From NCBI GenBank assembly GCA_019637175.1, contig JAHBWD010000021.1, forward strand, positions 62,001 to 126,000: a DNA stretch of 64,000 bases, read 5' to 3'. Each line of letters starts with the position of its first letter. Position 1 is the stretch's first letter. The notes under the pieces were generated by a model. It was not told the origin of the DNA. It did not search any database and saw nothing but the letters and a program-made list of their open reading frames with translations. Shown here piece after piece: positions 39,871-48,424 of this stretch. The position numbers were made by a program, and so were the translations under genes. Origin of the DNA: Labilithrix sp. (GTDB lineage: Bacteria > Myxococcota_A > Polyangia > Polyangiales > Polyangiaceae).

Positions 39871-40494
39871 TCAACCGGGCAGGCCGAGCTCTTTGCGGAT
39901 CGCCGCGTTGCGCGCCTCGGCGCGCTGGAGCGCCGGCCTCGCGCCGAGCCGCTCGGCGTACGCGGTGAGCGCCGGCCGCGGATCGAGCATCTTGAACGTG
40001 AGCATGTAGCGCACGGTGCCGCCGAAGACGCAGTCGGCCATCGAGAACGTGTCGCCGAGGAGGAAGGGCCCCTTCTCGACGGCGCGCTCCATCGACGCGA
40101 GCATCGTGTCGTGGTTGCCCCAGCCCGCCTGGGCCTCCTTGAACGTCCAGGCGTTGGCCTTCGCCATCGCGCCGGGCTCGACGACCGACGGCGCGAAGAA
40201 CGACCATCGCAAGTACGTGGCGCGCGCGGGATCGTCGACGCGCGGCGCGAGGGTGCCGTAGCCGTGGCGATCGCCGAGGTAGAGCGCGATCGCGGCTGAC
40301 TCCGTCACCACGGCGTCGCCGTCGGTGAGGATCGGGAGCTTGCCCATCGGGTTCAGCGCGACGACGTCGGGCGCCTTGTGCGCGCCCTTCATGATGTCGA
40401 CGGGCGAGAGCTCGTAGGGCTGCCCGACCTCTTCGAGCATCCAGACGACGTTGGCCGCGCGCGAGAACGGGTGATGGTAGAGAACGATCGACAT
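39871..40494 (-). CDS. Glutathione S-transferase family protein
   Basis: A 207-residue GST: YHHPFSRAANVVWMLEEVGQPYE (Ser/Tyr region), cis-Pro KLPILTDGDAVVTESAAIALYL, and C-terminal domain with TFSMADCVFGGTVRYML. It resembles beta or theta-class bacterial GSTs. Start ATG 40494, 73 bases upstream of which is a divergent lipoprotein gene. Substrate unknown. This is the third GST in the window (others at 4710 and 16526). Confidence 0.9.
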   Translation of the reverse strand: MSIVLYHHPFSRAANVVWMLEEVGQPYELSPVDIMKGAHKAPDVVALNPMGKLPILTDGDAVVTESAAIALYLGDRHGYGTLAPRVDDPARATYLRWSFFAPSVVEPGAMAKANAWTFKEAQAGWGNHDTMLASMERAVEKGPFLLGDTFSMADCVFGGTVRYMLTFKMLDPRPALTAYAERLGARPALQRAEARNAAIRKELGLPG

Positions 40495-40567
40495 GGCTCA
40501 CTCCTGTTCGCGTGTCTTGCGCGGGCGAGTCTACCGTCGCGTGCGACGATTGCTATCGTCATCTCCG

Positions 40568-40990
40568 ATGATCTCGTCGCGCGCGGCGCTCCTCGGCGTG
40601 CTCATGGTCGCGTGCGGCGGCAGCGCCGCGGCCCCTCCCCGACCTCGTGCACGATACATCCAGTGCCCGAGCCACTCGCTCGGAGCCGATCTCGAGCTCG
40701 CGCCTGGCGGCGCGCACTACGTCGGGCACGGCCGCGACAACTACCAAGACACGCGCTGGCCGGTGTGTCGTGTCTCGGGAGCCGAAATCCGCTGCGACGG
40801 GGTCTGGAGCCACGACCAGCAGCCCTCGCAGCTCGTCGTCACGGCGGCGCCCGACGGCACGCTCCACGGACGCCTCCTCGGCCCGCACGCCGCGCAGCAC
40901 GACATGATCTGCTTCGCGCGCGACACGCCGCTTTCGAACGACTGCGTCTTCAATCCGGGGACGCCTTCGTGCCACGAAGCGCCTCCGTGA
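40568..40990 (+). CDS. Small lipoprotein of unknown function
   Basis: A 140-residue lipoprotein with lipobox LMVAC (Cys16) and a domain with six Cys spread through it (RYIQCPSHSLG, PVCRVSGAEIRCDG, DMICFARD, NDCVFNPGTPSCHEA), suggesting several disulfides. No family is recognised. ATG 40568 gives a normal signal peptide; the frame is open upstream but would lengthen the n-region with an Arg-rich segment. Divergent from the GST gene. Confidence 0.7.
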   Translation: MISSRAALLGVLMVACGGSAAAPPRPRARYIQCPSHSLGADLELAPGGAHYVGHGRDNYQDTRWPVCRVSGAEIRCDGVWSHDQQPSQLVVTAAPDGTLHGRLLGPHAAQHDMICFARDTPLSNDCVFNPGTPSCHEAPP

Positions 40991-41030
40991 GGTCCACCGG
41001 CGGCGGTACGGAGGTTGCGGCGCCGAGCCC

Positions 41031-42283
41031 GTGACCACGCTGGTCATCTTCATCGCAACCCTCGCGCTCATCCTCGCGCCGCCGCGCGGTTCGAGCGCGG
41101 GCGGCTGGGCCGCGCTCGGCGCGGCCGCGATGATCGCGCTCGGGCTCGTGACGCCCGCGCAAGCGCTCGAGATGGTGTGGCTGTCACGCAACGTGATCTC
41201 GTTCCTGCTCGCGCTCTTGCTGCTCTCCGCGCTGGTCGAGTCGAGCGGGTTCTTCGAGTGGGCCGCGCTCCACGCGAGCCGCAACGCGCGCGGCGACGGC
41301 AGGCGGCTCTTTCGCAACGTGTTCGTGCTCGGCGCGCTCGTGACGACGACGCTCTCGCTCGACACCACCGCCGTCATGCTGACCCCGATCGTCGTCGCGT
41401 TCGTGCAGCGCCTCCATCTGCCTGGGAGGCCGTACGTCATCGCGACGGCCTTCGTCGCCAACGTCGCCTCCCTCACGCTCCCGATCAGCAACCTCACGAA
41501 CCTCCTCTTCGCCGACGCGTTCGGCATCCCCTTCGCGCGCTTCGCGCTGCACATGGCGGCGCCCCAGATCGTCGCCGCGACCGCGACGTATCACCTCTTG
41601 CGATGGCGCTTCCGCGACGAGATCCCCGCGTCGTTCGATCCAGAGTCGCTCCCCGCGCCCGCTTCGGTCGTCGGCGACGCGCCTTACTTTCGCGTCGCGG
41701 CGATCGTCCTCGGGCTCGTGCTCGTCGGCTACTTCGTCACGCCCGCCTTCGGCGTCGAGCCCTACGTCGTCGCGTTCGGCGGCGCGTTCGTGCTCGCGAT
41801 CATCGGCGTCCGCAGGCGACGCGTCGGCGTCCGTACGCTCCGCGAGATCTCCTGGGGCCTCTTCCCTCTCGTCCTCGGGCTCTTCGTCGTCGTCCGCGGC
41901 GTCGAGAACCTCGGCTTCGTCGCGAGCGCATCGCGATCGTTCGCCGACGCGGCGGGCGACTCGACGAGCCGCGTCCTCTTCGCAGCCGGCGCGGCGGCCG
42001 CGGCGTCGAACGTGATGAACAACCTGCCGGCGGCGCTCCTGGCGCGGAGCATCCTCCACGGCCCGATCGATCACGCAGGCGTCTTCGGCGCGCTCGTGGG
42101 TCTCGACATCGGCCCGACGATCCTGCCGACGGGATCGCTCGCGACGCTCCTCGTGCTCGACATCGCGCGCAAGAAGGGCGAGCGCGTCCGCGGCGTCGAG
42201 ATCGTGAAGACCGGCTGCTGGCTGACGCCGATCGTCCTCCTGCTGACGGCGCTCACGCTGGGTCTCCTCCACGCCACTGTTAA
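41031..42283 (+). CDS. ArsB/NhaD-like (ion transporter superfamily) permease; stop codon apparently lost
   Basis: A polytopic protein of about 415 residues in the ArsB/NhaD/SLC13 superfamily with about ten helices. It has the inverted-repeat signatures SLDTTAVMLTPIVVAF, SLTLPISNLTNLLFADAF and NVMNNLPAALLAR, NPTN-like loops of ArsB and NhaD. The start is GTG 41031. The last helix (WLTPIVLLLTALTLGLL) ends at about 42270, where family members stop, but the frame then continues without a stop to 43943, with Arg-rich, non-coding-like residues. A TAA at 42281-42283 lies in another frame, so a base may be missing near 42255-42280 (sequencing error or genuine frameshift). End coordinate is therefore inferred. 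Confidence 0.75.
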
Positions 42284-42414
42284 AGGAGAGAGCGACGCTG
42301 CACCCACGTCCGCGAAAACACTCCGATCGCACGCGCCCAGCGAAAGCAAGATGTGGGTGGATGTACGCGACACGAATTGTCGCGACTCTCCGCCTGACGC
42401 CGGCTCATCGGTGC

Positions 42415-42840
42415 ATGAACCGCTTCTTCGCGTTCGCCTTCGCCGCCACCTTCTCTCTCGCGATCGGGGGCTGCGGCGTGTCCCAGGGTCCTCGCGTTCG
42501 CTTCGTGTCCGCGAGCGAAGCGCAGCTCGCGGCCGCCGAGAAGGAGCGCGTCGTCTGGTACGAGTTCCGCGAGGGAGACACCGTTCCGCTCGCGACGCTC
42601 TTCACCGGCGTCCTCGAAGGCGGCGCGCCGATCACCGCCGTCGCGAAGCGCACGTTCTGGCTCGTGATCGAGAAGGGTCACCCGCCGCGCTTCAGCTTCG
42701 ACGGCCAGCACATCGTCGAGACGAACGCCGGCAGCGCGGGCATCGGCCTCGGGCGCGACGAAGGCGTGAACCACGTGGCGCTCATGGTCTACGTCGGCAA
42801 GCCGGAGGACGCGCCGGCAGAGCTGCGCGCGCAGCGCTGA
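42415..42840 (+). CDS. Lipoprotein of unknown function
   Basis: A 141-residue lipoprotein: signal peptide with lipobox AIGGC (Cys19) and a small mature domain (FVSASEAQLAAAEKERVVWYEFREGD, AKRTFWLVIEKGHPPRFSFDGQHIV, VNHVALMVYVGKPEDA). The end is only 2 bases from the convergent gene at 42843. ATG 42415 is chosen over ATG 42361, because the latter adds a non-signal-like leader. No family recognised. Confidence 0.75.
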   Translation: MNRFFAFAFAATFSLAIGGCGVSQGPRVRFVSASEAQLAAAEKERVVWYEFREGDTVPLATLFTGVLEGGAPITAVAKRTFWLVIEKGHPPRFSFDGQHIVETNAGSAGIGLGRDEGVNHVALMVYVGKPEDAPAELRAQR

Positions 42841-42842
42841 TC

Positions 42843-43865
42843 TCACTCCGGGCGGACGGCGTGCATCGCGAACGTCGACGGCGACGCGCCCGCTTGGAGG
42901 AAGGCGACCATCGCGTACTCTTCCGCGGTCGCCTTCGGTCCGCTCGCGCCGGTGAGCGCGCGGTGCGCGGCGTTCACGCGCCTCTTCTTGTAGCTCGTGT
43001 AGAGCGCTTGCGCGCCGTGCGGCATCCACGACTCCTCGGTGCCGAGGAGCGCGCGCGCCGCGTCGAGCGAGATGCACGCCTTGCCCTCGTCGGCCATGTG
43101 CGCGCGAAGGCGCGCGATCTCCTCGTGCGAGAGGCCGAACAGGAACTCTTCGAAGGCGAGGAGCTGCTCCTCGGCGACGTCGTCTCCGCCGAAGTAGTCG
43201 AGCAGCCGCCTGTCGCGCGCCTCCTTGAAGAGGACGAACATCTCGTGCGTCCCGAGCAGCGTGCCGAGGACGGGCAAGAGCTTCGATCGCGCGGCCCACG
43301 CCGACTCGAGGACGGGCGCGAAGTCGTCGACCTCGATGAGGAGGCGCTCCTCCCAGATGCGAAAGAGAAAGCGCGCAGCGCCCGTCTTCACGCGCGGCGG
43401 CGCGTTCGCGTCGGTGACGATCGAGACGAACAGCTCCTCGGCGAGCTTGGTGTAGATCGACTGCGCGACCTCGCGCTCGACGGCCGTGCGAAGCTCCTCG
43501 GACGCGCCGACGGACTCGAGCATGTAGCCGACGGCCTTGAGCAGGTTGATCTTCGCGATGAGGTACGCCTGTCCGAGGACCGCCTTCGTCGGAACGTGGA
43601 GATCGACGTCGTAGTCGGGGACGCGACAGAGCTGATCGATGAGCGTCTCCACCGAGAACGGCCGCCCCGCGCGGCCGCCCCACGACGACGCGAGCGAAGG
43701 CGTGTCGCGAATGAGCTCGGCGGTCTTTCGCAGGCGGGCGACCATGCCGTCGAGGACCTCGCGCGGCTTCGGATCGATCTCCCCGATCGCGGCGAGCGCT
43801 CGCTCGACGAGGCCCCGCTCTGCGGCGTCGAAGAAGAACCACTCTTCGTCATGCGGTGCGCGCAT
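42843..43865 (-). CDS. Conserved-looking protein of unknown function
   Basis: A 340-residue soluble protein with normal composition and no recognisable domain. It is mostly helical, with motifs such as AYLIAKINLLKAVGYMLESVG, FLFRIWEERLLIEVDDFAPVLE and EEYAMVAFLQAGAS. It starts 43 bases after the small protein gene on the same strand and may be cotranscribed with the sigma factor/kinase genes upstream. A full match would need a profile search. Confidence 0.7.
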   Translation of the reverse strand: MRAPHDEEWFFFDAAERGLVERALAAIGEIDPKPREVLDGMVARLRKTAELIRDTPSLASSWGGRAGRPFSVETLIDQLCRVPDYDVDLHVPTKAVLGQAYLIAKINLLKAVGYMLESVGASEELRTAVEREVAQSIYTKLAEELFVSIVTDANAPPRVKTGAARFLFRIWEERLLIEVDDFAPVLESAWAARSKLLPVLGTLLGTHEMFVLFKEARDRRLLDYFGGDDVAEEQLLAFEEFLFGLSHEEIARLRAHMADEGKACISLDAARALLGTEESWMPHGAQALYTSYKKRRVNAAHRALTGASGPKATAEEYAMVAFLQAGASPSTFAMHAVRPE

Positions 43866-43908
43866 CGAGGATCATCCTATCAGCACCCCTTTCGGGGTCC
43901 GACCCAAG

Positions 43909-44103
43909 TCAGTGCTCGCCGTCGCTCGCCTTCATCTTCCTGACCACCACGGCGATCGTGGGGGCGTCGACGCCGGCTCTCTTCATGAGCGAGGTCGCCC
44001 GCTCCACGTCGTCGGCGTCGATCGCGTCGAAGAAGTCTTCGAGCCGGCCGATCTCCGCGAGCTGCTCGAGCACGAGCGTTCCCTCGAAGTCGCTCTCATC
44101 CAT
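43909..44103 (-). CDS. Small acidic protein downstream of the kinase gene
   Basis: A 64-residue protein (ATG 44103) with an acidic helical sequence (DFEGTLVLEQLAEIGRLEDFF, DADDVERATSLMKRAG). It starts 28 bases after the kinase stop on the same strand, so it is probably cotranscribed. The EF-like/acidic helices and size suggest a regulatory or partner protein of the kinase (inference). No family recognised. Confidence 0.6.
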   Translation of the reverse strand: MDESDFEGTLVLEQLAEIGRLEDFFDAIDADDVERATSLMKRAGVDAPTIAVVVRKMKASDGEH

Positions 44104-44131
44104 CCGTCGATTGTACGGCGAGATCGCGGGC

Positions 44132-47100
44132 TCACGGCGCGAGCATTCTCGCGAAGCGGCGCGGGTGACGAACGCCCTCGTCGGCGAGCGCGCGATCCGC
44201 GCTCGTGACGAGCGCCGCGCCCTCGTCGCCCGCCAGGATCTCGCCGCGCCGGCGGCGCGCCGCGGCGGCGAGGGCGCGCATCGAGATCGCGTCGAACCGG
44301 CGCTCCGCCTCGACGAGCCTCTCGACGCAGCTCTCGCCGCTCGAGAGGAGCGCGTCGAGGAGCGTGGCGTACGCCGCGCCAGGTGGAGTGCCGGTCGTCG
44401 CGAGGGCGCGCGCGACGGCGCGACCCTCCGCGCGGGCGCGAAGACGACCCGACGGTGAGCGTCGCGTCGCGCTCGCGGCGACGAGCGCGCGACCACGCGC
44501 GAAGAGCCACTCGGCGCGAAAGAAGCGCTGCGTCCACAAGAGGGGGCTGCGGAGGAACGTCGCCGCGAACGCGCCGCTCCCGCCGACCGCCGCGTCGTCG
44601 ATCGCCTCGTCGCGGTAGAGCGCGATCTCGATCGACGCGCGATAGCGCGTGGGCGCGGAGATCGAGCCGGCGCCCTCGAGGCCCTCGCCGGTCGATGCGC
44701 GCTCCGGCGCGTCGTCGATCAGCGCCGGGACGTGGCCGCAGAGCCCGCCGATGAGCTCGAGCGAGAGATCGTCGCGACGGGCGCGCGCGGCGCGTAGCTG
44801 CTCCTCGACGACGCGCGGGACGTCACGGTAGCGGCCGAGGAAGACGTGGAGCACCGTGTGCCACGAGCGCGCGACCGCGGCGAGGCGCACGTCGCGCGCC
44901 GACTCGCCCGTGAGCAGGCGGTCGACGTTCGCGAAGCGCGGGAGCGCTTCGGCGTAGCGGCCGTGCCCGAGCAGCGTCATCCCGACGCCCATCTCGTAGA
45001 AGAGCCGTGACTGCGGGGCGAGCGGCAAGAGCTCCGCGGCGCGAGCGTGCGCGCGCCGGATGCGCGGCGCGAGCTCGCCGTCGCGCGACGACGAGAGGCC
45101 GAACTCGAGCGCGAGCGCCGCGATGATGCGCGCGGGCTCTCCGAGGTCGAGCGCGCCGACGATCGACTGCTTGCGAAAGTAGAACGCGACGAGCGGCTCG
45201 GCGAAGGTGAACGTCAAGGCGAGCGCCGCGCACGCATCGACGCGGAGCGCGGCGGCCTGATCGATGGCGTCGCGGATCACGAACGCGTCGTCGCGCCGCT
45301 CGAGCTCGCGCGTGAGCTTCGCGGTGCGAACGAGGAGCTCGAGCTTCGAGCGCGGGAAGCGGATGTCGAGCGCGGCGAGCACCGCGCGCGCCTCGGCGAG
45401 GCCCTCGGCGAACCGCCCGCTCACGAGGAGGTGCTCGGTGCGCTCGAGGCGCATGCGCAGCGCCCGCGCGGCGTCGGTCTCGAGCGCCGCCGCGTCGGCG
45501 TAGAGCCTCGCGGCGTCGACGTGCCGCGCGCCGCAGCCGAGCGCCTCCGCGCACTGCGTGAGGATCGCGCCGCGACGCGCGTCGCCGGCGGGGAGGCGCG
45601 CGACGAGGTCTTCGTAGAGCGCGATGGCCCGTTCGAAGCCGAGCGCGCGACGCGCGACCTCGGCGGCGCGGATCTGATGCTCGATCGCGCGCGGCTCGTC
45701 GCCGCCGCCGCGATAGTGCGCGGCGAGGACCTCGTCGTCGGCGACGCCGGTCGACGCGAGCGCGTGCGCGAGGCGCAGGTGGACCGATCGACGCGCATCG
45801 GCGGAGATGTTCACGTTGACCGCGTCGCGCACCCGATCGTGGAAGAGCTCGATCGCGCGACCGCCGCGGACGCGCACGAGGCGCGCGCGCACGAGCTCCT
45901 GGACGACGGTCGGGTCGTCGCCGTCGAGCTGCGCCGCCTGCACGGCGATCCGCCGATCGGTCGCCGCGGCGGAGACCGCGAGCGTCTCGATGAGGCGCCG
46001 CGATCCCGACGACAGCCGATCGACGCGCGCGGAGAGGAGGCTCGCAAGGTGCGCGGCCTCTCCGCCCACGGACGCGTGGACGATCTCGCTGAGGAAGAAC
46101 GGCACGCCGCCGGACTCGGCGTACGCGGTCGACCAGCGGCCCTCGTCGACCGCGCGGTCGCGACCGTGGAGCGCGAGGATCGCCCGCGCGAGCGCGTCGG
46201 CCTCGCCTTGCGCGAGCGCGTCGACGGCGACGTCGTGCACGTCGACGCCCGCGCTCGCGAGCGTCGCGAGCAGGTGCGCGAGCCACGGGGTGCGCTCGAC
46301 CTCGTCGCGCCGGTAGGAGAGCACGAAGAGGATCGGGGCGCGCGCGACGCTGGCGACGAGCGACGCGATCAACGCTCCGCTGTCGGCGTCGCCCCACTGC
46401 AGATCGTCGATCGCGACGATCACAGGCCCGCGCCGCGAGACGGCGCGCAGCAGCTCGCCGAGCGCGAGGAAGGCTCGTTCGCGCACGAGCGGCGCGACGC
46501 CGTCGCCCCGCGTCGTCATCGTGTCGAGCGCGGCCTGCGCGATCGCGGGGAGGATGCCGAGCACGGGAAAGACCTGGACGAGCGCGGCTGCGCTCTCGGG
46601 CGCGAGCGGCGCGAGCGGTGCGAGCGAAGCATGCGCCCCCTCGCCGAGGAGCCGCTGCGCCACGTCGTCGACGATCGGATCGATCGCCTTGAACGGAACC
46701 GACTCCTGATCGAGACAGCGCGCCTCCAGGACGATCGCCTCGGGCCGGCGTTCGCGGATCTCTTCGAGGAAGCGCGCGAGCAGCTCGCTCTTGCCCATCC
46801 CGGACACGCCGTGGATGGTGGCGATCGACAGCGCTCGCGCGGCGCCGTCGAACGCGGCGTGCAGCGCGCGGAGGTGCTCGCTTCGCCCTACGAAAGGAGT
46901 CTGCGCCGCGTCGTCGCGCTCGACCGCGCGCTTCGGCCCCGCGAACGCGAGCAGCTCGTCGTCGCGCGGCCGAAGCGCCGGATCGCGATCCAAGAGGCGC
47001 GCGAGCAGCGCGCGGACGTCGTCGGGCGCGGCGTCGCTCGCGTGCTCTCGCCCCGCGAGCACCTCGTGCAGCACGACGCCGACCGAGAACCAGTCGGCGG

Positions 47101-47755
47101 CGAAGCCGGCGCGCTCGCCGGCGGCCTGCTCCGGCGCCATGTAGCGCGGCGTCCCCGCGGCGGTCGCCCAGTCGAAGCCGTCGTCGATCCCGCGCGCGAG
47201 CCCGAAGTCGAGCAACACGACGCGTCCGTCGGGCTCGACGCGCACGTTCGACGGCTTCACGTCGCGATGGACGCGGCCGGTTCGATGCAAGAAGCAGAGC
47301 GCGTCCACGAGCCCGGCGAGGAGCGCGCGCACGCGCTCTTCGTCGTAGGGCACGGCGCCCTCGCGCACGCGCTCGCGCGCCCACGTGAGCGCGTCGGTGC
47401 CGTGGAGCAGCTCCATGCTGAAGAACCAGCCTTCGTCGTCGGCGAAGAGCTCGTGGAGACGGACGAGGTTCGGATGCGCGAGCCGCGTGAGCGTGCGGAA
47501 CTCGTTCTTGAAGAGCACGAGCGCGCGCGAGTCCGTCGCCGAAAGGAACTTCACGGCGACGTCGATCTCGAGCAGCCGATCGCGCGCGCGAAAGACGACG
47601 CCGAACCCGCCCTCGCCGAGCTCCTCGAGGAGATCGAAGCGCTCGGCGACGACGTCGCCGACCGCGCGACGGCGGCGAGGCTGCGCCGCCGGCTCGAGCG
47701 CCGGCGCTTTGGCGACCAGCCGGAGGAACGAGCCGTCCGAGTCGTCGGATTGCAT
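44132..47755 (-). CDS. Ser/Thr protein kinase with AAA ATPase and TPR-like region
   Basis: A 1207-residue protein. Residues about 35-290 are a Hanks-type kinase: G-loop LGEGGFGVVF (Gly47-Phe55), VAVKFL (Lys69), HRDVKPSNV and DFGLARG. Residues about 300-600 are an AAA_16/STAND-type ATPase: Walker A HGVSGMGKSEL, Walker B VIVAIDDLQWGD. The rest is an alpha-helical region of probable TPR repeats (about 700-1200). This is the architecture of STAND-type kinases such as AfsR/PknK-like proteins and MalT-type regulators. Its ATG overlaps the sigma factor stop by one base (TGATG), so the two are coupled. It should be cytosolic and may regulate the sigma factor by phosphorylation. Confidence 0.92.
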   Translation of the reverse strand: MQSDDSDGSFLRLVAKAPALEPAAQPRRRRAVGDVVAERFDLLEELGEGGFGVVFRARDRLLEIDVAVKFLSATDSRALVLFKNEFRTLTRLAHPNLVRLHELFADDEGWFFSMELLHGTDALTWARERVREGAVPYDEERVRALLAGLVDALCFLHRTGRVHRDVKPSNVRVEPDGRVVLLDFGLARGIDDGFDWATAAGTPRYMAPEQAAGERAGFAADWFSVGVVLHEVLAGREHASDAAPDDVRALLARLLDRDPALRPRDDELLAFAGPKRAVERDDAAQTPFVGRSEHLRALHAAFDGAARALSIATIHGVSGMGKSELLARFLEEIRERRPEAIVLEARCLDQESVPFKAIDPIVDDVAQRLLGEGAHASLAPLAPLAPESAAALVQVFPVLGILPAIAQAALDTMTTRGDGVAPLVRERAFLALGELLRAVSRRGPVIVAIDDLQWGDADSGALIASLVASVARAPILFVLSYRRDEVERTPWLAHLLATLASAGVDVHDVAVDALAQGEADALARAILALHGRDRAVDEGRWSTAYAESGGVPFFLSEIVHASVGGEAAHLASLLSARVDRLSSGSRRLIETLAVSAAATDRRIAVQAAQLDGDDPTVVQELVRARLVRVRGGRAIELFHDRVRDAVNVNISADARRSVHLRLAHALASTGVADDEVLAAHYRGGGDEPRAIEHQIRAAEVARRALGFERAIALYEDLVARLPAGDARRGAILTQCAEALGCGARHVDAARLYADAAALETDAARALRMRLERTEHLLVSGRFAEGLAEARAVLAALDIRFPRSKLELLVRTAKLTRELERRDDAFVIRDAIDQAAALRVDACAALALTFTFAEPLVAFYFRKQSIVGALDLGEPARIIAALALEFGLSSSRDGELAPRIRRAHARAAELLPLAPQSRLFYEMGVGMTLLGHGRYAEALPRFANVDRLLTGESARDVRLAAVARSWHTVLHVFLGRYRDVPRVVEEQLRAARARRDDLSLELIGGLCGHVPALIDDAPERASTGEGLEGAGSISAPTRYRASIEIALYRDEAIDDAAVGGSGAFAATFLRSPLLWTQRFFRAEWLFARGRALVAASATRRSPSGRLRARAEGRAVARALATTGTPPGAAYATLLDALLSSGESCVERLVEAERRFDAISMRALAAAARRRRGEILAGDEGAALVTSADRALADEGVRHPRRFARMLAP

Positions 47756-48378
47756 CAGTCGGCCTTGGAGACCAGACCCTCACGCTTGCCGAGCTCGTAG
47801 AGCTTCGCCTTGACGAGCTGGAAGCGCTTGCGCAGGCGCGCGGCCTCGCGCTCGATCGCGTCGTCGCCCGGCTCTTCGTCGTCGTTCGCCAGGAACACGC
47901 GCGCGAGCTCGTTCCACGCGAGCTGCCGATCGACGCGAAGAATGAGGAGCTGCTGATCGTCGGCGTCGAGCGTGCTCCGTAGCTCGGTGAAGCGATCCCT
48001 CGCGGCCGAGCGGAGGTAGGTGCGCGTGGCCGTCCGAACTTCCTCGGCGACCGCCGACGCCGGAAACTGATCGAGGGGCGTCTGCCGTCGCTCGCGGCGC
48101 CGCTCCATCTTCAAGTGATCGCGGGAGGCGTTGCGCGCGATCGTGTAGGCCCAGGTGCGGAACGAAGATCGAAACTGAAACGTCGGGAGCCCCCGCCAGA
48201 ACCGCTCGCACCATATCGAGAAGACCTCGTCGGCGTCGGCCTCGTCGCGATGAATCGCGTAGATCAGGCCGAAAATCTCGCCGCCGAACGCGCGGATGCC
48301 CGCCGTCGCGGCCTCGTCGACGGCGCCGCCTTTCACGAGGTCGCGGATGCGCGCCTCCTGCTCCTCCCGCGACGGCAC
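47755..48378 (-). CDS. ECF-type RNA polymerase sigma factor
   Basis: A 207-residue sigma70-family ECF factor. Region 2: GGEIFGLIYAIHRDEADADEVF, FRSSFRTWAYTIARNASRDHL; region 4: DADDQQLLILRVDRQLAWNELARVF. An unusually long linker with Arg-rich stretches (RRRERRQTPL) joins the two. The start is GTG 48378 (TTG 48381 is possible). The stop overlaps the kinase gene start. ECF factors paired with a membrane or STK partner occur in myxobacteria and planctomycetes; here the partner is the kinase instead of an anti-sigma factor. It is divergent from the lectin lipoprotein gene (start 48425). Confidence 0.92.
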   Translation of the reverse strand: MPSREEQEARIRDLVKGGAVDEAATAGIRAFGGEIFGLIYAIHRDEADADEVFSIWCERFWRGLPTFQFRSSFRTWAYTIARNASRDHLKMERRRERRQTPLDQFPASAVAEEVRTATRTYLRSAARDRFTELRSTLDADDQQLLILRVDRQLAWNELARVFLANDDEEPGDDAIEREAARLRKRFQLVKAKLYELGKREGLVSKAD

Positions 48379-48424
48379 CAACGAACATTTTCACACTCGC
48401 TTCGGGCGTCGTCAACCGCTCACC

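Noticed and set aside
41031..43943. 970-residue transporter fusion
   Set aside because: The part after the last helix is Arg-rich and overlaps two better-supported genes in other frames; a lost stop codon is more likely.
45047..47800. 917-residue plus-strand ORF opposite the kinase gene
   Set aside because: Arg/Glu-rich shadow of the kinase, with no recognisable motifs; the kinase frame has all kinase and ATPase motifs.
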